A DNA stretch of 64,000 nucleotides from Bacillus suaedaesalsae (GTDB taxonomy: Bacteria > Bacillota > Bacilli > Bacillales > SA4), in contig NZ_JAFELM010000019.1 in the NCBI RefSeq assembly GCF_016890225.1, positions 1 to 64,000 of the forward strand, written 5' to 3'. A model generated the notes under the pieces. That model was not told the DNA's origin. It searched no databases and saw only the letters and a list, made by a program, of their open reading frames with translations. The position numbers and the translations under genes are program-made. Below are positions 1-7,781 of the stretch, in pieces; within the stretch, counting starts at the first letter, position 1, and every line of letters starts with the position of its first letter.

Positions 1-140
1 AGCCTCCTGATATGAACGAAACTGTCAAGGCTCCCACTCTTCACCAGGTTTGGATTGTCTTTTGACCAACTCTAAGAAGAGAAGCTATTTACGGCTTCTT
101 TTCTTGATTTTGTTAGTTAGCAAGCCATTCTGGCTAGAAT

Positions 141-252
141 AGCTCCTTCTTTAGCTTACTGACCACTTCTCACTTCTTTGTATGTCTGTCAAGTGGTCTC
201 CTTGACTGTCATACAAAGAAGTGAGAGACTCCATTAAGCTATAGAAGGAATC
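141..252. repeat. Large imperfect hairpin in the IS 3' end
   Basis: Nested complementary segments pair 141-158 with 235-252 (agctccttctttagctta against taagctatagaaggaatc), 169-184 with 210-225 (CTCACTTCTTTGTATG against CATACAAAGAAGTGAG, perfect) and 187-192 with 201-206. This gives a long hairpin of about 112 bases. A shorter hairpin, possibly a terminator, lies near 74-106. The large hairpin may be part of the transposon RNA, a terminator, or a structure at the element end. Confidence 0.6.
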
Positions 253-290
253 TGTTCCTTTCTCCTTTTTTTGACTTGAATAGAAGTTAA

Positions 291-481
291 GAACACGGCA
301 CGAAGGCAAAAATCTCTACTGCGGTTTACGCTCTGATATCCGTGGGTTTTCACATTTTATCTTTCCGTATAAAGGACTAATCCACTAACTCGGCACGTGC
401 GTTAATCTATTTAGATATAGCACAGAGGAGGCCACGTGGGTTTTCCTTTCCGGTTTTTTTCTTTGCCTTCGAGCCCTGTTC
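291..481 (-). ncRNA. Candidate structured (bridge-like) RNA region of the IS element
   Basis: Downstream of the transposase, a 19-base arm (291-309, GAACACGGCACGAAGGCAA) is complementary to 463-481 with two mismatches and encloses about 150 bases. The interior contains a direct repeat CGTGGGTTTTC at 341-351 and 435-445. The location in the 3' non-coding end of an IS1111-type element is where its guide RNA is expected. The RNA ends and the target-binding and donor-binding loops were not resolved, so this is an inference from position and pairing. Confidence 0.45.
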
Positions 482-585
482 TCAATCATCTATCTTTCTT
501 CGTAAATTATTCGTGTGAAATTAAAGCCATACATAAAAAATGGATCAATAATACCTATATCACCGTAACATGACAACTTGTAAGA

Positions 586-1704
586 TCAAAAACTAGCGTT
601 TTTTACTTCTTCTACCTCTTGTGTAATAGCCCAAATAAAACCAGCTAATTCTCTGGCAACTGCAGTAATTGCTTTTCCACTTTCTTTTCCTCTTGATAAT
701 AATCGGTAATACTTTTTATGAAGTCGGTTTTGTGCTTTCCAGGATATCGCTTGAATAGTGGGGGACTGTCCATTTTGTCGTCTCATCAATTCTCCTTTAA
801 CTGACGGTTGATAACGATAACTCCATGCAGCTTCTACTAATAAGCGTCGTACATGACGATTCCCTGTTTTTGTGATGCTCCCTTGTATTCTTCTTTCACC
901 ACTTGAGTATTCACTTGGTATTAAACCAATATAGGCCATTAATTGTGTTGGTGATGAGAAACGTTTGAAAGAACCTATCTCCGCTACAAGACTAGTCGCA
1001 GTAATAAGAGCTACACCTCTTAGTGATTGTAAGGCTTGAATGGTTGGGGCGTGTACGCCCTCCGTTGCCTGAACTCTAATTTCTTCCTCTAGTCTTAAAA
1101 TTCGTTGTTCTAGCTCTTTCAATTGATGATAATATTCTTGAAAGACCACACGTAGTTTGGAGCTTTCAAATTTTAATGCATCCAGCCATCTACGATATTT
1201 GACCGTCCATTTGTTCACACCTGACGGTGGCTTAATGTTATTACGAAGCAAAAATTTACTCAAACGGTGCCTTGCCCTAAGTTCATCTTCTTTTGCATCT
1301 TCACGACATCTTACAAGATCACGGAGAGCTTCATCCTCTTCGTTTGGAACATAGATGTTAGTTAATTCTCCTGCTCGATATAACTGAGCCAGTCGAATAG
1401 AGTCTCTACGATCTGTCTTAATACGTTCACCTGGTCTTTTAGGTATGAGAGATGGGGCTATCACATCACAATGAACACCTAGGGAAAGTAATAATCTATA
1501 TAGTGGGTATCCAGTTGGACCGGCTTCATAACAGACTCGAAGAGTCTCGGTGTTTCCAAGTTTATTTATTAATTTCCTAACTGCTTCTGGTGTGTGAGGA
1601 ATTACTCCCCAGTATCTCGGCTCTTCTCGCCCCTCATCCGCGATCGCAACTGCAATTTTTTCTTTTGATACGTCTAAACCTACATATTTTATGGTATCCT
1701 TCAT
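586..1704 (-). CDS. IS110/IS1111-family transposase (DEDD)
   Basis: This 372-residue protein is the recombinase of the surrounding element. The N-terminal RuvC-like DEDD domain shows D11 (GLDVS), E60 (CYEAGPTGY), D98 and D101 (TDRRDS). The middle is predicted coiled coil (about 180-220). The C-terminal Transposase_20 domain carries the LRGVALITATSLVAEIG helix-hairpin-helix-like segment and the SGERRIQGSITKTGNRHVRR motif with the candidate catalytic serine. In this family the DEDD site and the serine work together on a guide-RNA-bound synapse. The length is normal and no frameshift is seen, so the element may be active. The start is supported by an AAGGAGCTAG ribosome site. Confidence 0.93.
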   Translation of the reverse strand: MKDTIKYVGLDVSKEKIAVAIADEGREEPRYWGVIPHTPEAVRKLINKLGNTETLRVCYEAGPTGYPLYRLLLSLGVHCDVIAPSLIPKRPGERIKTDRRDSIRLAQLYRAGELTNIYVPNEEDEALRDLVRCREDAKEDELRARHRLSKFLLRNNIKPPSGVNKWTVKYRRWLDALKFESSKLRVVFQEYYHQLKELEQRILRLEEEIRVQATEGVHAPTIQALQSLRGVALITATSLVAEIGSFKRFSSPTQLMAYIGLIPSEYSSGERRIQGSITKTGNRHVRRLLVEAAWSYRYQPSVKGELMRRQNGQSPTIQAISWKAQNRLHKKYYRLLSRGKESGKAITAVARELAGFIWAITQEVEEVKNASF

Positions 1705-1818
1705 AATAACTAGCTCCTTCCGTAATGTAGCTCTGATTTGGTTTGTTTTTACCAGTAAACATTCTAACCAAATTAACCTACGATGTTACGAGTAAGGAGC
1801 TAGTTTCGTTCATGATAA

Positions 1819-2027
1819 CTCAGCTACGCCTGCGGGGTCTCAGCCTTTCCTCTACTTCCCGCAGGAGTCGATTGTCTTCCGCTCCATTCCACTAGTGCTT
1901 ATAAATAGTATGCCAAACAAATCTAAAGCAACAAATAGACCCGAACTATTAGGTTTAAGATTCATTAAAAAATCGCCTAATAGTTCGGGTTTATCATTGG
2001 CTGAAATTCTTATGTCACAGCCTCTTT
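1819..2027. repeat. Composite repeat, copy A (right-hand part, split by the IS)
   Basis: The sequence from cagctacgcctgcgggg to gtcttccgctccattccact is the right part of the GC-rich palindromic module. It is followed by the right part of the host repeat: a 5'-ACCCGAACTATTAGG ... CCTAATAGTTCGGGT hairpin (about 1940-1993) and the terminal repeat ttatgtcacagcctc. Other copies are at 10460-10749 and 49911-50316. The left end of this copy lies before the window. The hairpin sits just downstream of the BsuPI gene on the minus strand and could end its transcript. Confidence 0.8.
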
Positions 2028-2031
2028 AATC

Positions 2032-2883
2032 TTACTGAAATTGTTGGAGTGATACATGAACTTGATTCACAACACTATCGTCATTCGCACTTCTTTCATA
2101 AATCTGTGCTGTGATGGTGCCATTTTTAGGTAGTTTATTTTTTGGTATGGATATTTTCAATTCAAAGTGAGACCAGCTCGGTGCTCCTTCATTTGCGTGT
2201 ACAACTGTTTCTGGTATTATAACTTCGTGTCCATCTTCTACTGAATAAAAGAAAGTAGCTTCAAATACACGTGCTTCACCTGTTATTGTGTATTCACCAT
2301 TTTCACCAGTTACGTTTATATTTCGAAATGCTGTATTTTCTTTCTCCTCTGCTTGCGAGGTATTTGCTCCTTCTACCTTTTCAACCGTAAATGTTGTTTC
2401 AGCTTGGAAGGTATTTGCATCCACGGTCTTTTCGTTTATTTCTTTAGGGATCATTGTTACAGTTGCCTTATACTCTCCAGGTGGAACTTTCTCACCATTC
2501 ACCATATAATCCCATTCATCGGTGAGTTCGAGCTTTTCACCGGGAGCAAGCCTAATAGTTTCGAGAGCCATTGTAAACATCTTGCCAATTGAATATCGAT
2601 ACACTTCTTCTTTGTTTTCATTTTCTACAACAAGTTCAAATTTCTGACCAGAAGAGAACATAACATCGGCATCCTCTTCTCCCTCGTTAGAGAAACTAAT
2701 AGAAAAAGTTGCTTTCTCATCTGTTTGCTCTACATTTAGTGTTGTTTCAAAATCCGCTAAATCTATTGAAGGTGTAGTAGCTTCTTTAGAATTTTCGTCT
2801 GAATCACCGTTAGCGTTTTGATCAACTGTCCCACACCCAGCCATTACGAGTATAATACCCAATGATAAAATGAACTGTTTCAT
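2032..2883 (-). CDS. Lipoprotein with BsuPI and Gmad2-like domains
   Basis: This is an exported lipoprotein of 283 residues. The start is the ATG at 2883 because AGGAGGAATAAG directly precedes it; an upstream in-frame ATG has no such site. The N-terminus MKQFILSLGIILVMAGC is a lipoprotein signal peptide with lipobox VMAGC. Two beta-rich domains follow: a BsuPI-like domain (named after the B. subtilis intracellular proteinase inhibitor), with ELVVENENKEEVYRYS and LAPGEKLEL...PPGEYKATVTM, then a C-terminal domain resembling Gmad2 (GEARVFEATFFYSVEDG ... SWSHFELKISIP). Such lipoproteins are found in bacilli without a settled role; inhibition of proteases or cell-wall-surface binding are possible. 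It stands alone, 60 bp from yitT. Confidence 0.75.
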   Translation of the reverse strand: MKQFILSLGIILVMAGCGTVDQNANGDSDENSKEATTPSIDLADFETTLNVEQTDEKATFSISFSNEGEEDADVMFSSGQKFELVVENENKEEVYRYSIGKMFTMALETIRLAPGEKLELTDEWDYMVNGEKVPPGEYKATVTMIPKEINEKTVDANTFQAETTFTVEKVEGANTSQAEEKENTAFRNINVTGENGEYTITGEARVFEATFFYSVEDGHEVIIPETVVHANEGAPSWSHFELKISIPKNKLPKNGTITAQIYERSANDDSVVNQVHVSLQQFQ

Positions 2884-2942
2884 CTTATTCCTCCTATTAT
2901 CTTTCGTTTCTAATTTATTTGTCGTGTTGTTCAACTAAAAGG

Positions 2943-3788
2943 TTACGTTTCTCTACGGAAAAATCCGAAGACACCTGTTGATTGTACAATGTTAGTAAAT
3001 GCATTAGGGTCAACTTCTTTTATAATTTTTTCAAGTTCGTACATTTCATATCTTGTGATGACAATCATAAACATATCTTTTGTTTCATTTGTAAATGCTC
3101 CTTTTGCTGGAACAATTGTAATACCACGAACAAGTCTTGCGTGTATTGCCTCCTTTAATTCATCACCTTTTCTTGTGATAATCATGGCAGTTAGTTTTTC
3201 ATGACGAGTATGAATAGCGTCAATGACACGTGTCGAGGCGTATAAAGCAACTAAAGTATATAAAGCCTTTTCCCATCCGTATAACATCCCTGCAGCTGTA
3301 ATAATAATTCCATTTAAGATAAAGATATAAGGACCAACAGGCTTGTCTTTCATTCTAGACAAGACCATCGCAATGATATCTATACCACCTGTTGATGCCC
3401 CATATTTCAGCGTAAACCCAATACCTATTGCTGAGATGACACCGCCAAAAACTGCATTTAATAAAATGTCTGGAGAAACTGAATGAATAGGTATAAGCTC
3501 AAGGAATAATGTTGTTAGTGCTACACTCAAAAAACTATAGAAGGTAAATGATTTTCCTACCTTTAACCACCCTAAAATAGTGACAGGTATGTTTAAAAGG
3601 AAAAGTAAAATTCCCAATGAAATTGAAAAAGGTGTGTAATCTTGTAAGAGACTAGAAATTAACTGTGCAATTCCTGTAAACCCACTTGCATACACATTCG
3701 CTGGAATGAGAAACAAATTAAGGCCAATCGCATTCAGAAGAGCACCCAATATGACAACAATCACCTTTTTACTCTCTGTCAAAACCAT
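2943..3788 (-). CDS. YitT family membrane protein (DUF161/DUF2179)
   Basis: A 281-residue protein of the YitT/YpjC family. The start is set at the ATG at 3788 (MVLTESKK), which follows AAGGGGGATTTTC. The first about 200 residues hold five or six hydrophobic helices with the family segments IPANVYASGFTGIAQL, GxxISAIGIGFTLKYGASTGGIDIIAMVL and GPYIFILNGIIITAAGMLYG. The last about 80 residues form the cytosolic DUF2179 domain (KLTAMIITRKGDELKEAI...RGITIVPAKGAFT, ending QSTGVFGFFRR). Function is not firmly established; members have been proposed as small-molecule transporters or regulators. It is separated from the divergent degV-like gene by about 180 bp. Confidence 0.88.
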   Translation of the reverse strand: MVLTESKKVIVVILGALLNAIGLNLFLIPANVYASGFTGIAQLISSLLQDYTPFSISLGILLFLLNIPVTILGWLKVGKSFTFYSFLSVALTTLFLELIPIHSVSPDILLNAVFGGVISAIGIGFTLKYGASTGGIDIIAMVLSRMKDKPVGPYIFILNGIIITAAGMLYGWEKALYTLVALYASTRVIDAIHTRHEKLTAMIITRKGDELKEAIHARLVRGITIVPAKGAFTNETKDMFMIVITRYEMYELEKIIKEVDPNAFTNIVQSTGVFGFFRRET

Positions 3789-3970
3789 GAAAATCCCCCT
3801 TATTATGCCTATACATTTAATATTGCCTTTAAAATTCAATTGTACCCGTAAAAATGTTGAGTTTTCCTTATAAAATCTATAAACTTAAAATTATACATAG
3901 TAAATTATAGACAAGCGTAATGTGTCTTTTTGTTTTATGGATAATATTTAAAAATTAGAGGGTGATATTC

Positions 3971-4831
3971 ATGTCAATTCAATTATTGACTGACAGTGCA
4001 TGTGATTTACCAAGAGAAATTCTTCAAGAGCAAAATATTATAATGTTTCCATTAGTTGTTCATTTAGACGATACAGATTATTACGATACTGAAACGATTG
4101 ATTCTTCAAAAGTGTATGAGGCAATGAGAATGGAAAAGGTGCCAAAAACATCTCAAGTACCACCTACTCGCTTCCAAGACACATTTACTCGCTTAGCAGA
4201 GGAAAAGAAAGAAGCTATCTATATATCGTTTTCTTCTGAGTTATCTGGTACTTATCAAACAGCAATGTTAATGGCAGAACAAGTAAGAGAACAATATCCT
4301 GATTTCAAGTTAACCATTATTAACACAAAATGTGCTTCTCTTGGAATGGGCTTGGTTGTTTTAAAGGCTGCGGAATATGCAAAAAGAGGTTACTCTTATG
4401 ACGAGCTTGTAACTAGAACCCAAGTTCATGCTAATCATATGGAACATATTTTTACTGTTGATAATTTAGATTATCTCGCTCGTGGGGGACGTGTTTCAAA
4501 AGCTTCTGCCTTTGTAGGGGGTCTTCTAAACATAAAACCATTGCTTCATGTTGAAGACGGAAAACTAATTCCACTTGAAAAAATTCGTGGACGTAAGAAA
4601 GTACTTCAAAGAATGCTTGAGGTTATGAAGGAACGTGGTACAAACTTTGCTGGACAAACAATTGGTATCAGTCATGGTGAAGATGAGGAAACAGCACTTT
4701 ATTTACAAGAAAAAATAAAAGAACAGCTTGGTTGTGAAACATTTTTCATCTCTAAAATCGGTTCTGCAGTGGGAGCACATGCAGGTCCAGGAACAATTGC
4801 ACTTTTCTTCTTAAATAAAGAATTAGACTAG
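3971..4831 (+). CDS. DegV family protein (fatty-acid-binding)
   Basis: This 286-residue protein belongs to the DegV family, whose members bind a long-chain fatty acid in a cleft between two alpha/beta domains; some Gram-positive members (FakB) present the fatty acid to the kinase FakA. Visible family motifs are LLTDSACDLP near the N-terminus, PPTRFQDTF, ISFSSELSGTYQTA (the serine-rich acyl-carboxylate loop), VDNLDYLARGGRVSK and KPLLHVEDGKL. The start is the ATG at 3971, after GAGGGTGAT. It is monocistronic and followed by a terminator. Whether it is a FakB partner or another DegV paralogue cannot be told from sequence alone. Confidence 0.9.
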   Translation: MSIQLLTDSACDLPREILQEQNIIMFPLVVHLDDTDYYDTETIDSSKVYEAMRMEKVPKTSQVPPTRFQDTFTRLAEEKKEAIYISFSSELSGTYQTAMLMAEQVREQYPDFKLTIINTKCASLGMGLVVLKAAEYAKRGYSYDELVTRTQVHANHMEHIFTVDNLDYLARGGRVSKASAFVGGLLNIKPLLHVEDGKLIPLEKIRGRKKVLQRMLEVMKERGTNFAGQTIGISHGEDEETALYLQEKIKEQLGCETFFISKIGSAVGAHAGPGTIALFFLNKELD

Positions 4832-4837
4832 ATTTTT

Positions 4838-4876
4838 AAAGACTAAACAATGTAGTATTCATTCGTTTAGTCTTTT
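4838..4876 (+). terminator. Terminator after degV-like gene
   Basis: AAAGACTAAACAA pairs with TTCGTTTAGTCTTT and is followed by a T run, immediately downstream of the stop codon at 4831. Confidence 0.8.
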
Positions 4877-5023
4877 TTCTATCTGCATTCGAAATCATTT
4901 ATAAAAATACTGAGCGTCTTCAATAGATCTAGACTTGATTTTACGTAAGTCTGTTTTCGCATACTTTGTTGCTATTTTTACAAAAAAAGAATTTATTTTA
5001 GGTCCGTTGATTTCCGCTTCAGG

Positions 5024-5160
5024 CACACTCTTTCCGCGGGGAGGAAGCTGATGGTTATTTTCACTATCGTGAAAAAACCTACCTCCTCGGCTTCGCCTGC
5101 GGGGTCTCACGATTCCCTCTATCTCCCGCAGGAGTCGAGTGCCTTCCGCTCCAATCAACT
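5024..5160. repeat. Solo GC-rich palindromic module, copy D
   Basis: This segment matches the internal module of the composite repeat at 50067-50170 (caCACTCtttccgcggggaggaagctg ... cctgcggggtctca ... tcccgcaggagtcgagtg), but it lies outside the longer host repeat and carries an extra hairpin, GGTTATTTTCAC-tatc-GTGAAAAAACC (about 5054-5080). It occupies the gene-free stretch 4877-5299, where I see no other gene: an 87-residue minus-strand reading frame here is only a by-product of the repeat. The stretch 5161-5280 shows nothing recognisable. Confidence 0.75.
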
Positions 5161-5299
5161 CAATGTTTTAACAGAGCTATCCAAATAACAACAATCTTTA
5201 CGAAAAGAGCCATACGAAAACAGCCCTTTTCTGTTACATAATAATGTGAACTTTGAGATAGCCTATAGGAGAATCTAATATTTGAAAGGAGCGATCCTT

Positions 5300-5431
5300 A
5301 TGTCTAGAACTAGTGACAACGATAAAAAAGCTCGTGATAATAACGCGAAACGAGCAGAAAAGAATTTAGAACGGGAACAAAACCGTGAAAAAGGAAAAAA
5401 CCAATATTCTAAGAAAACAGATCATTTGTAA
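5300..5431 (+). CDS. Small hydrophilic DUF3941-like protein
   Basis: A 43-residue reading frame with a strong ribosome site (GAAAGGAGCGATCCTT) and its own terminator. The peptide starts MSRTSDNDKKARDNNAKR and ends NQYSKKTDHL; it is highly charged and Lys/Asn/Glu rich, with no hydrophobic segment. This matches, from memory, the short DUF3941 proteins of Bacillaceae. Their function is not known. The composition recalls small spore or stress proteins, but nothing in the sequence proves that. Confidence 0.8.
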   Translation: MSRTSDNDKKARDNNAKRAEKNLEREQNREKGKNQYSKKTDHL

Positions 5432-5432
5432 G

Positions 5433-5460
5433 CTTGGCTATGCAGCCAAGTTTTTTTGCA
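5433..5460 (+). terminator. Terminator after DUF3941-like gene
   Basis: CTTGGCT-atgc-AGCCAAG followed by TTTTTTT, starting two bases after the stop codon. Confidence 0.9.
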
Positions 5461-5496
5461 TTTTATGGAATAAAGCTCATGAATTAATACTAGTAG

Positions 5497-5532
5497 CAAA
5501 AAAGAAGCTAGTCTAAATACTATGCTTCTTTA
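5497..5532 (-). terminator. Terminator of mscL
   Basis: On the minus strand AAAGAAGC ... GCTTCTTT followed by a T-rich run (read leftwards). The stem overlaps the mscL stop codon. Confidence 0.65.
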
Positions 5533-5976
5533 AGCTGGAAGGTCAGCCGTACATTGTGGACACTTTTTTGCCTTCGCGGCAATCTTTGTAATACAGAAAG
5601 GACATTCCTTTGTATCAGGTGTAGTCGGTTTAACCTCTTCTTTTCTCTTTAATCGATTTATTTGACGTATTATCAAGAAAATAACAAACGCCATGATTAC
5701 AAATTGAATGACATTATTAATAAATTGTCCATAATTTATCGTAGCAGCACCTACTTCTTGTGCATCTGCTAAGGTTTTATACTCTTCTGGACCTAATGTA
5801 ATAAATAAATTTGCAAAATCAACTTTTCCAATCAGCATCCCAATCGGTGGCATAATCATATCATCAACTAAAGAAGATACAATCTTATTAAATGCACCAC
5901 CAATAATTACCCCGACAGCAAGGTCAATCACATTACCCTTTACTGCAAATTCTTTAAACTCTTTTATTAAACCCAA
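5530..5976 (-). CDS. mscL: Large-conductance mechanosensitive channel with C-terminal zinc ribbon
   Basis: MscL forms a homopentameric membrane pore that opens under hypo-osmotic shock. The best start is the TTG at 5976 ([15 protein letters not shown]), directly after AAGGAGGAGGGATAG, giving 148 residues. TM1 (about 15-40, [25 protein letters not shown]) and TM2 (about 85-107, [21 protein letters not shown]) are the family core. After a KRKEEV linker the tail has CPFC-x10-CPQC, a predicted zinc ribbon replacing the usual C-terminal helix. I recall similar tails in some other Bacillaceae MscL proteins. The gene is monocistronic. Confidence 0.95.
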   Translation of the reverse strand: MGLIKEFKEFAVKGNVIDLAVGVIIGGAFNKIVSSLVDDMIMPPIGMLIGKVDFANLFITLGPEEYKTLADAQEVGAATINYGQFINNVIQFVIMAFVIFLIIRQINRLKRKEEVKPTTPDTKECPFCITKIAAKAKKCPQCTADLPA

Positions 5977-6079
5977 ACTATCCCTCCTCCTTACTACTTT
6001 ATGCAAAATAAGACAACTTATAAGTTTTCTATGTATTTTTCATGCTCCCTATACTGTAACAAATTATTACATGACAAAC

Positions 6080-6108
6080 AAAGGTCAGCTTATAGAAGCT
6101 GACCTTTA
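6080..6108 (-). terminator. Terminator after chemoreceptor gene
   Basis: AAGGTCAGCT-tatag-AAGCTGACCTT just downstream of the minus-strand stop at 6114, with a modest T-rich 3' side. Confidence 0.75.
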
Positions 6109-6113
6109 CTTAG

Positions 6114-7766
6114 TTAGTTCATCTTAAATTGTGATAGCACTTCATTTAGTTCATCCGTAAGCTTTCTCATGTTTGTTACTTTTGTAGAGAGCTTTTCAAA
6201 CGCATGTAATTGCTCTGTAGTCGAAGCAGATATTTCTTCGCTTCCAGCAGCAGATTCCTCTATTACTGCGCTTATGTTTCCAACTGATTCTAATACTTGT
6301 TCTCCAAGTGTTTTAGAGTTGATTATGCCCTTTACAAGCTCTTCGATGTCTGAAGTAATGCCTTGTACTTTTTGACCAATGTTTTCAAACGCCTCAGTCG
6401 TGACAACCATTGATTTTTCTTGTTTCGATGCAATTTGTACACCTTTACCAACAGATTGTAACACTTCAGTTAGTCCATTTTGAATATGATCGACCATTTC
6501 AAAAATTTGCTTTGTAGCTCTAGTCGAGTCTTCTGCAAGCTTTCTTACTTCATCTGCAACAACAGCAAATCCTTTACCTGCTTCTCCTGCACGTGCTGCT
6601 TCTATAGCTGCATTAAGAGCTAAAAGGTTCGTTTGATCAGCAATCGATGAAACGGACTTTGCCATCTCCTCTATCTTACTAGCATAACCAGAGAAGTCCT
6701 TTGTCGCAGTTTCAATCATTCTTGTTGATTCAATATTTTCTGTTAACAATTGTTTTTGTTCTTGTATTGCCTGTCTACCTGAAGAAATAGATAGTTCTGC
6801 CTCTACACTATATTCTGCAGTTTGCGCAGAACGGCTGACATTCTTTTCGAATTCTTGATACATCTGTTCAACTAGATATACAGAGTTCTGTAAGTCCTCA
6901 GATATTACCTGAGAACCTGAAGATAACTCATCTGTTGAAACAGCAACTTGATTACTGATTTCAATTAAGCCGCGGTTTTCGTTTTCAATTTCACGTGAAA
7001 ACTGTTCTACATTCTTGCTTACCGATTCAATTGAACCGATTAAGCTACGTAATTGTTGTACCATGACCGTGAATGATTGATTCAGTTCACCAATTTCATC
7101 GTTTTTATTATAGATTACTTCTTCCACAACAAGATCTCCACTTGCAATTTTTCTCGCATTATTGCTTAAGTGCTGTAGTGGCTTTGTAATAGATAATGTT
7201 AAACGATAACTTAACAGAATAGATGCGACGATCAATATAGCAGATCCAATTAAAGCTACTACAATAGTTGTAGTGATTTTCTTCTTTAATGTTTCTTGAA
7301 TATATTCATAGTGTTTACTTGCATATAAGTCTAATAAATATAGGTCATTAAGTATTCCGTTTGTACGAATTGATTGCTTTTTAACTTCTGATGCATCAGA
7401 AGCCTGAAGAGACTTCTGCGCTTCAAACAGTAATGTTTCATACTTTTCAAATGACTTAGCAATTAATTTTTTAGACTCTGGAAGTGTATTTTGCTTCTTT
7501 ACTTTTTCAAAACTTTCACGTGTTGTAATTAATTGCTCCATTGCTTCAGCTTTGTTACCTTCTGTCATATTAAATGAAAAGTTGTTTAAGCTCTGCTTTG
7601 TAATCTTCATTTGAGAATTCAATTCATGTACAGCTAATAAATAGGGAACATAATTTGTATTTGATTTTTCGATTTCTATCATTTTAACAACGATATATCC
7701 AATCATCACAATCGCTAACACTAGTGCAACCATGGATTGAAGCATAAGTTTCTTTTTAAGATTCAT
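6114..7766 (-). CDS. Methyl-accepting chemotaxis protein paired with a BMP-type lipoprotein
   Basis: This 550-residue chemoreceptor has an N-terminal membrane helix (about 9-30), an extracytoplasmic helical region (about 31-165, probably a four-helix-bundle sensor), a second membrane helix (about 166-188), a HAMP domain (about 189-245, [23 protein letters not shown]) and a cytoplasmic methyl-accepting domain. The invariant hairpin tip is [36 protein letters not shown]. Such proteins control CheA. It starts 15 bp after the stop of the BMP-type binding lipoprotein, so the two are almost certainly cotranscribed. This suggests the receptor reads the liganded lipoprotein rather than a free ligand. 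AAGGAGGTGCTG precedes the ATG. Confidence 0.93.
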   Translation of the reverse strand: MNLKKKLMLQSMVALVLAIVMIGYIVVKMIEIEKSNTNYVPYLLAVHELNSQMKITKQSLNNFSFNMTEGNKAEAMEQLITTRESFEKVKKQNTLPESKKLIAKSFEKYETLLFEAQKSLQASDASEVKKQSIRTNGILNDLYLLDLYASKHYEYIQETLKKKITTTIVVALIGSAILIVASILLSYRLTLSITKPLQHLSNNARKIASGDLVVEEVIYNKNDEIGELNQSFTVMVQQLRSLIGSIESVSKNVEQFSREIENENRGLIEISNQVAVSTDELSSGSQVISEDLQNSVYLVEQMYQEFEKNVSRSAQTAEYSVEAELSISSGRQAIQEQKQLLTENIESTRMIETATKDFSGYASKIEEMAKSVSSIADQTNLLALNAAIEAARAGEAGKGFAVVADEVRKLAEDSTRATKQIFEMVDHIQNGLTEVLQSVGKGVQIASKQEKSMVVTTEAFENIGQKVQGITSDIEELVKGIINSKTLGEQVLESVGNISAVIEESAAGSEEISASTTEQLHAFEKLSTKVTNMRKLTDELNEVLSQFKMN

Positions 7767-7781
7767 TTCTACAGCACCTCC

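Larger units (their letters stand above)
9..1818 (-). mobile_element. IS110-family (IS1111-type) insertion sequence, apparently complete
   Basis: The element is bounded by short subterminal inverted repeats: ATGAACGAAACT at 12-23 and its reverse complement AGTTTCGTTCAT at 1802-1813. It holds one DEDD transposase on the minus strand, about 110 bp of 5' non-coding sequence and a long (about 575 bp) 3' non-coding end. Subterminal inverted repeats and a long non-coding end downstream of the transposase are features of the IS1111 subgroup, in which the guide (bridge) RNA comes from the 3' end. The flanks (agcctcct at 1-8 and cagctacgcctg from about 1819) match adjoining parts of the palindromic module that is intact at 50067-50170, so the element has split that module. 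The exact ends are uncertain by a few bases. Confidence 0.8.

Noticed and set aside
4895-5158. 87-residue minus-strand reading frame
   Set aside because: It is made of the palindromic repeat module plus AT-rich flank, has no ribosome site and shows no protein-like pattern.
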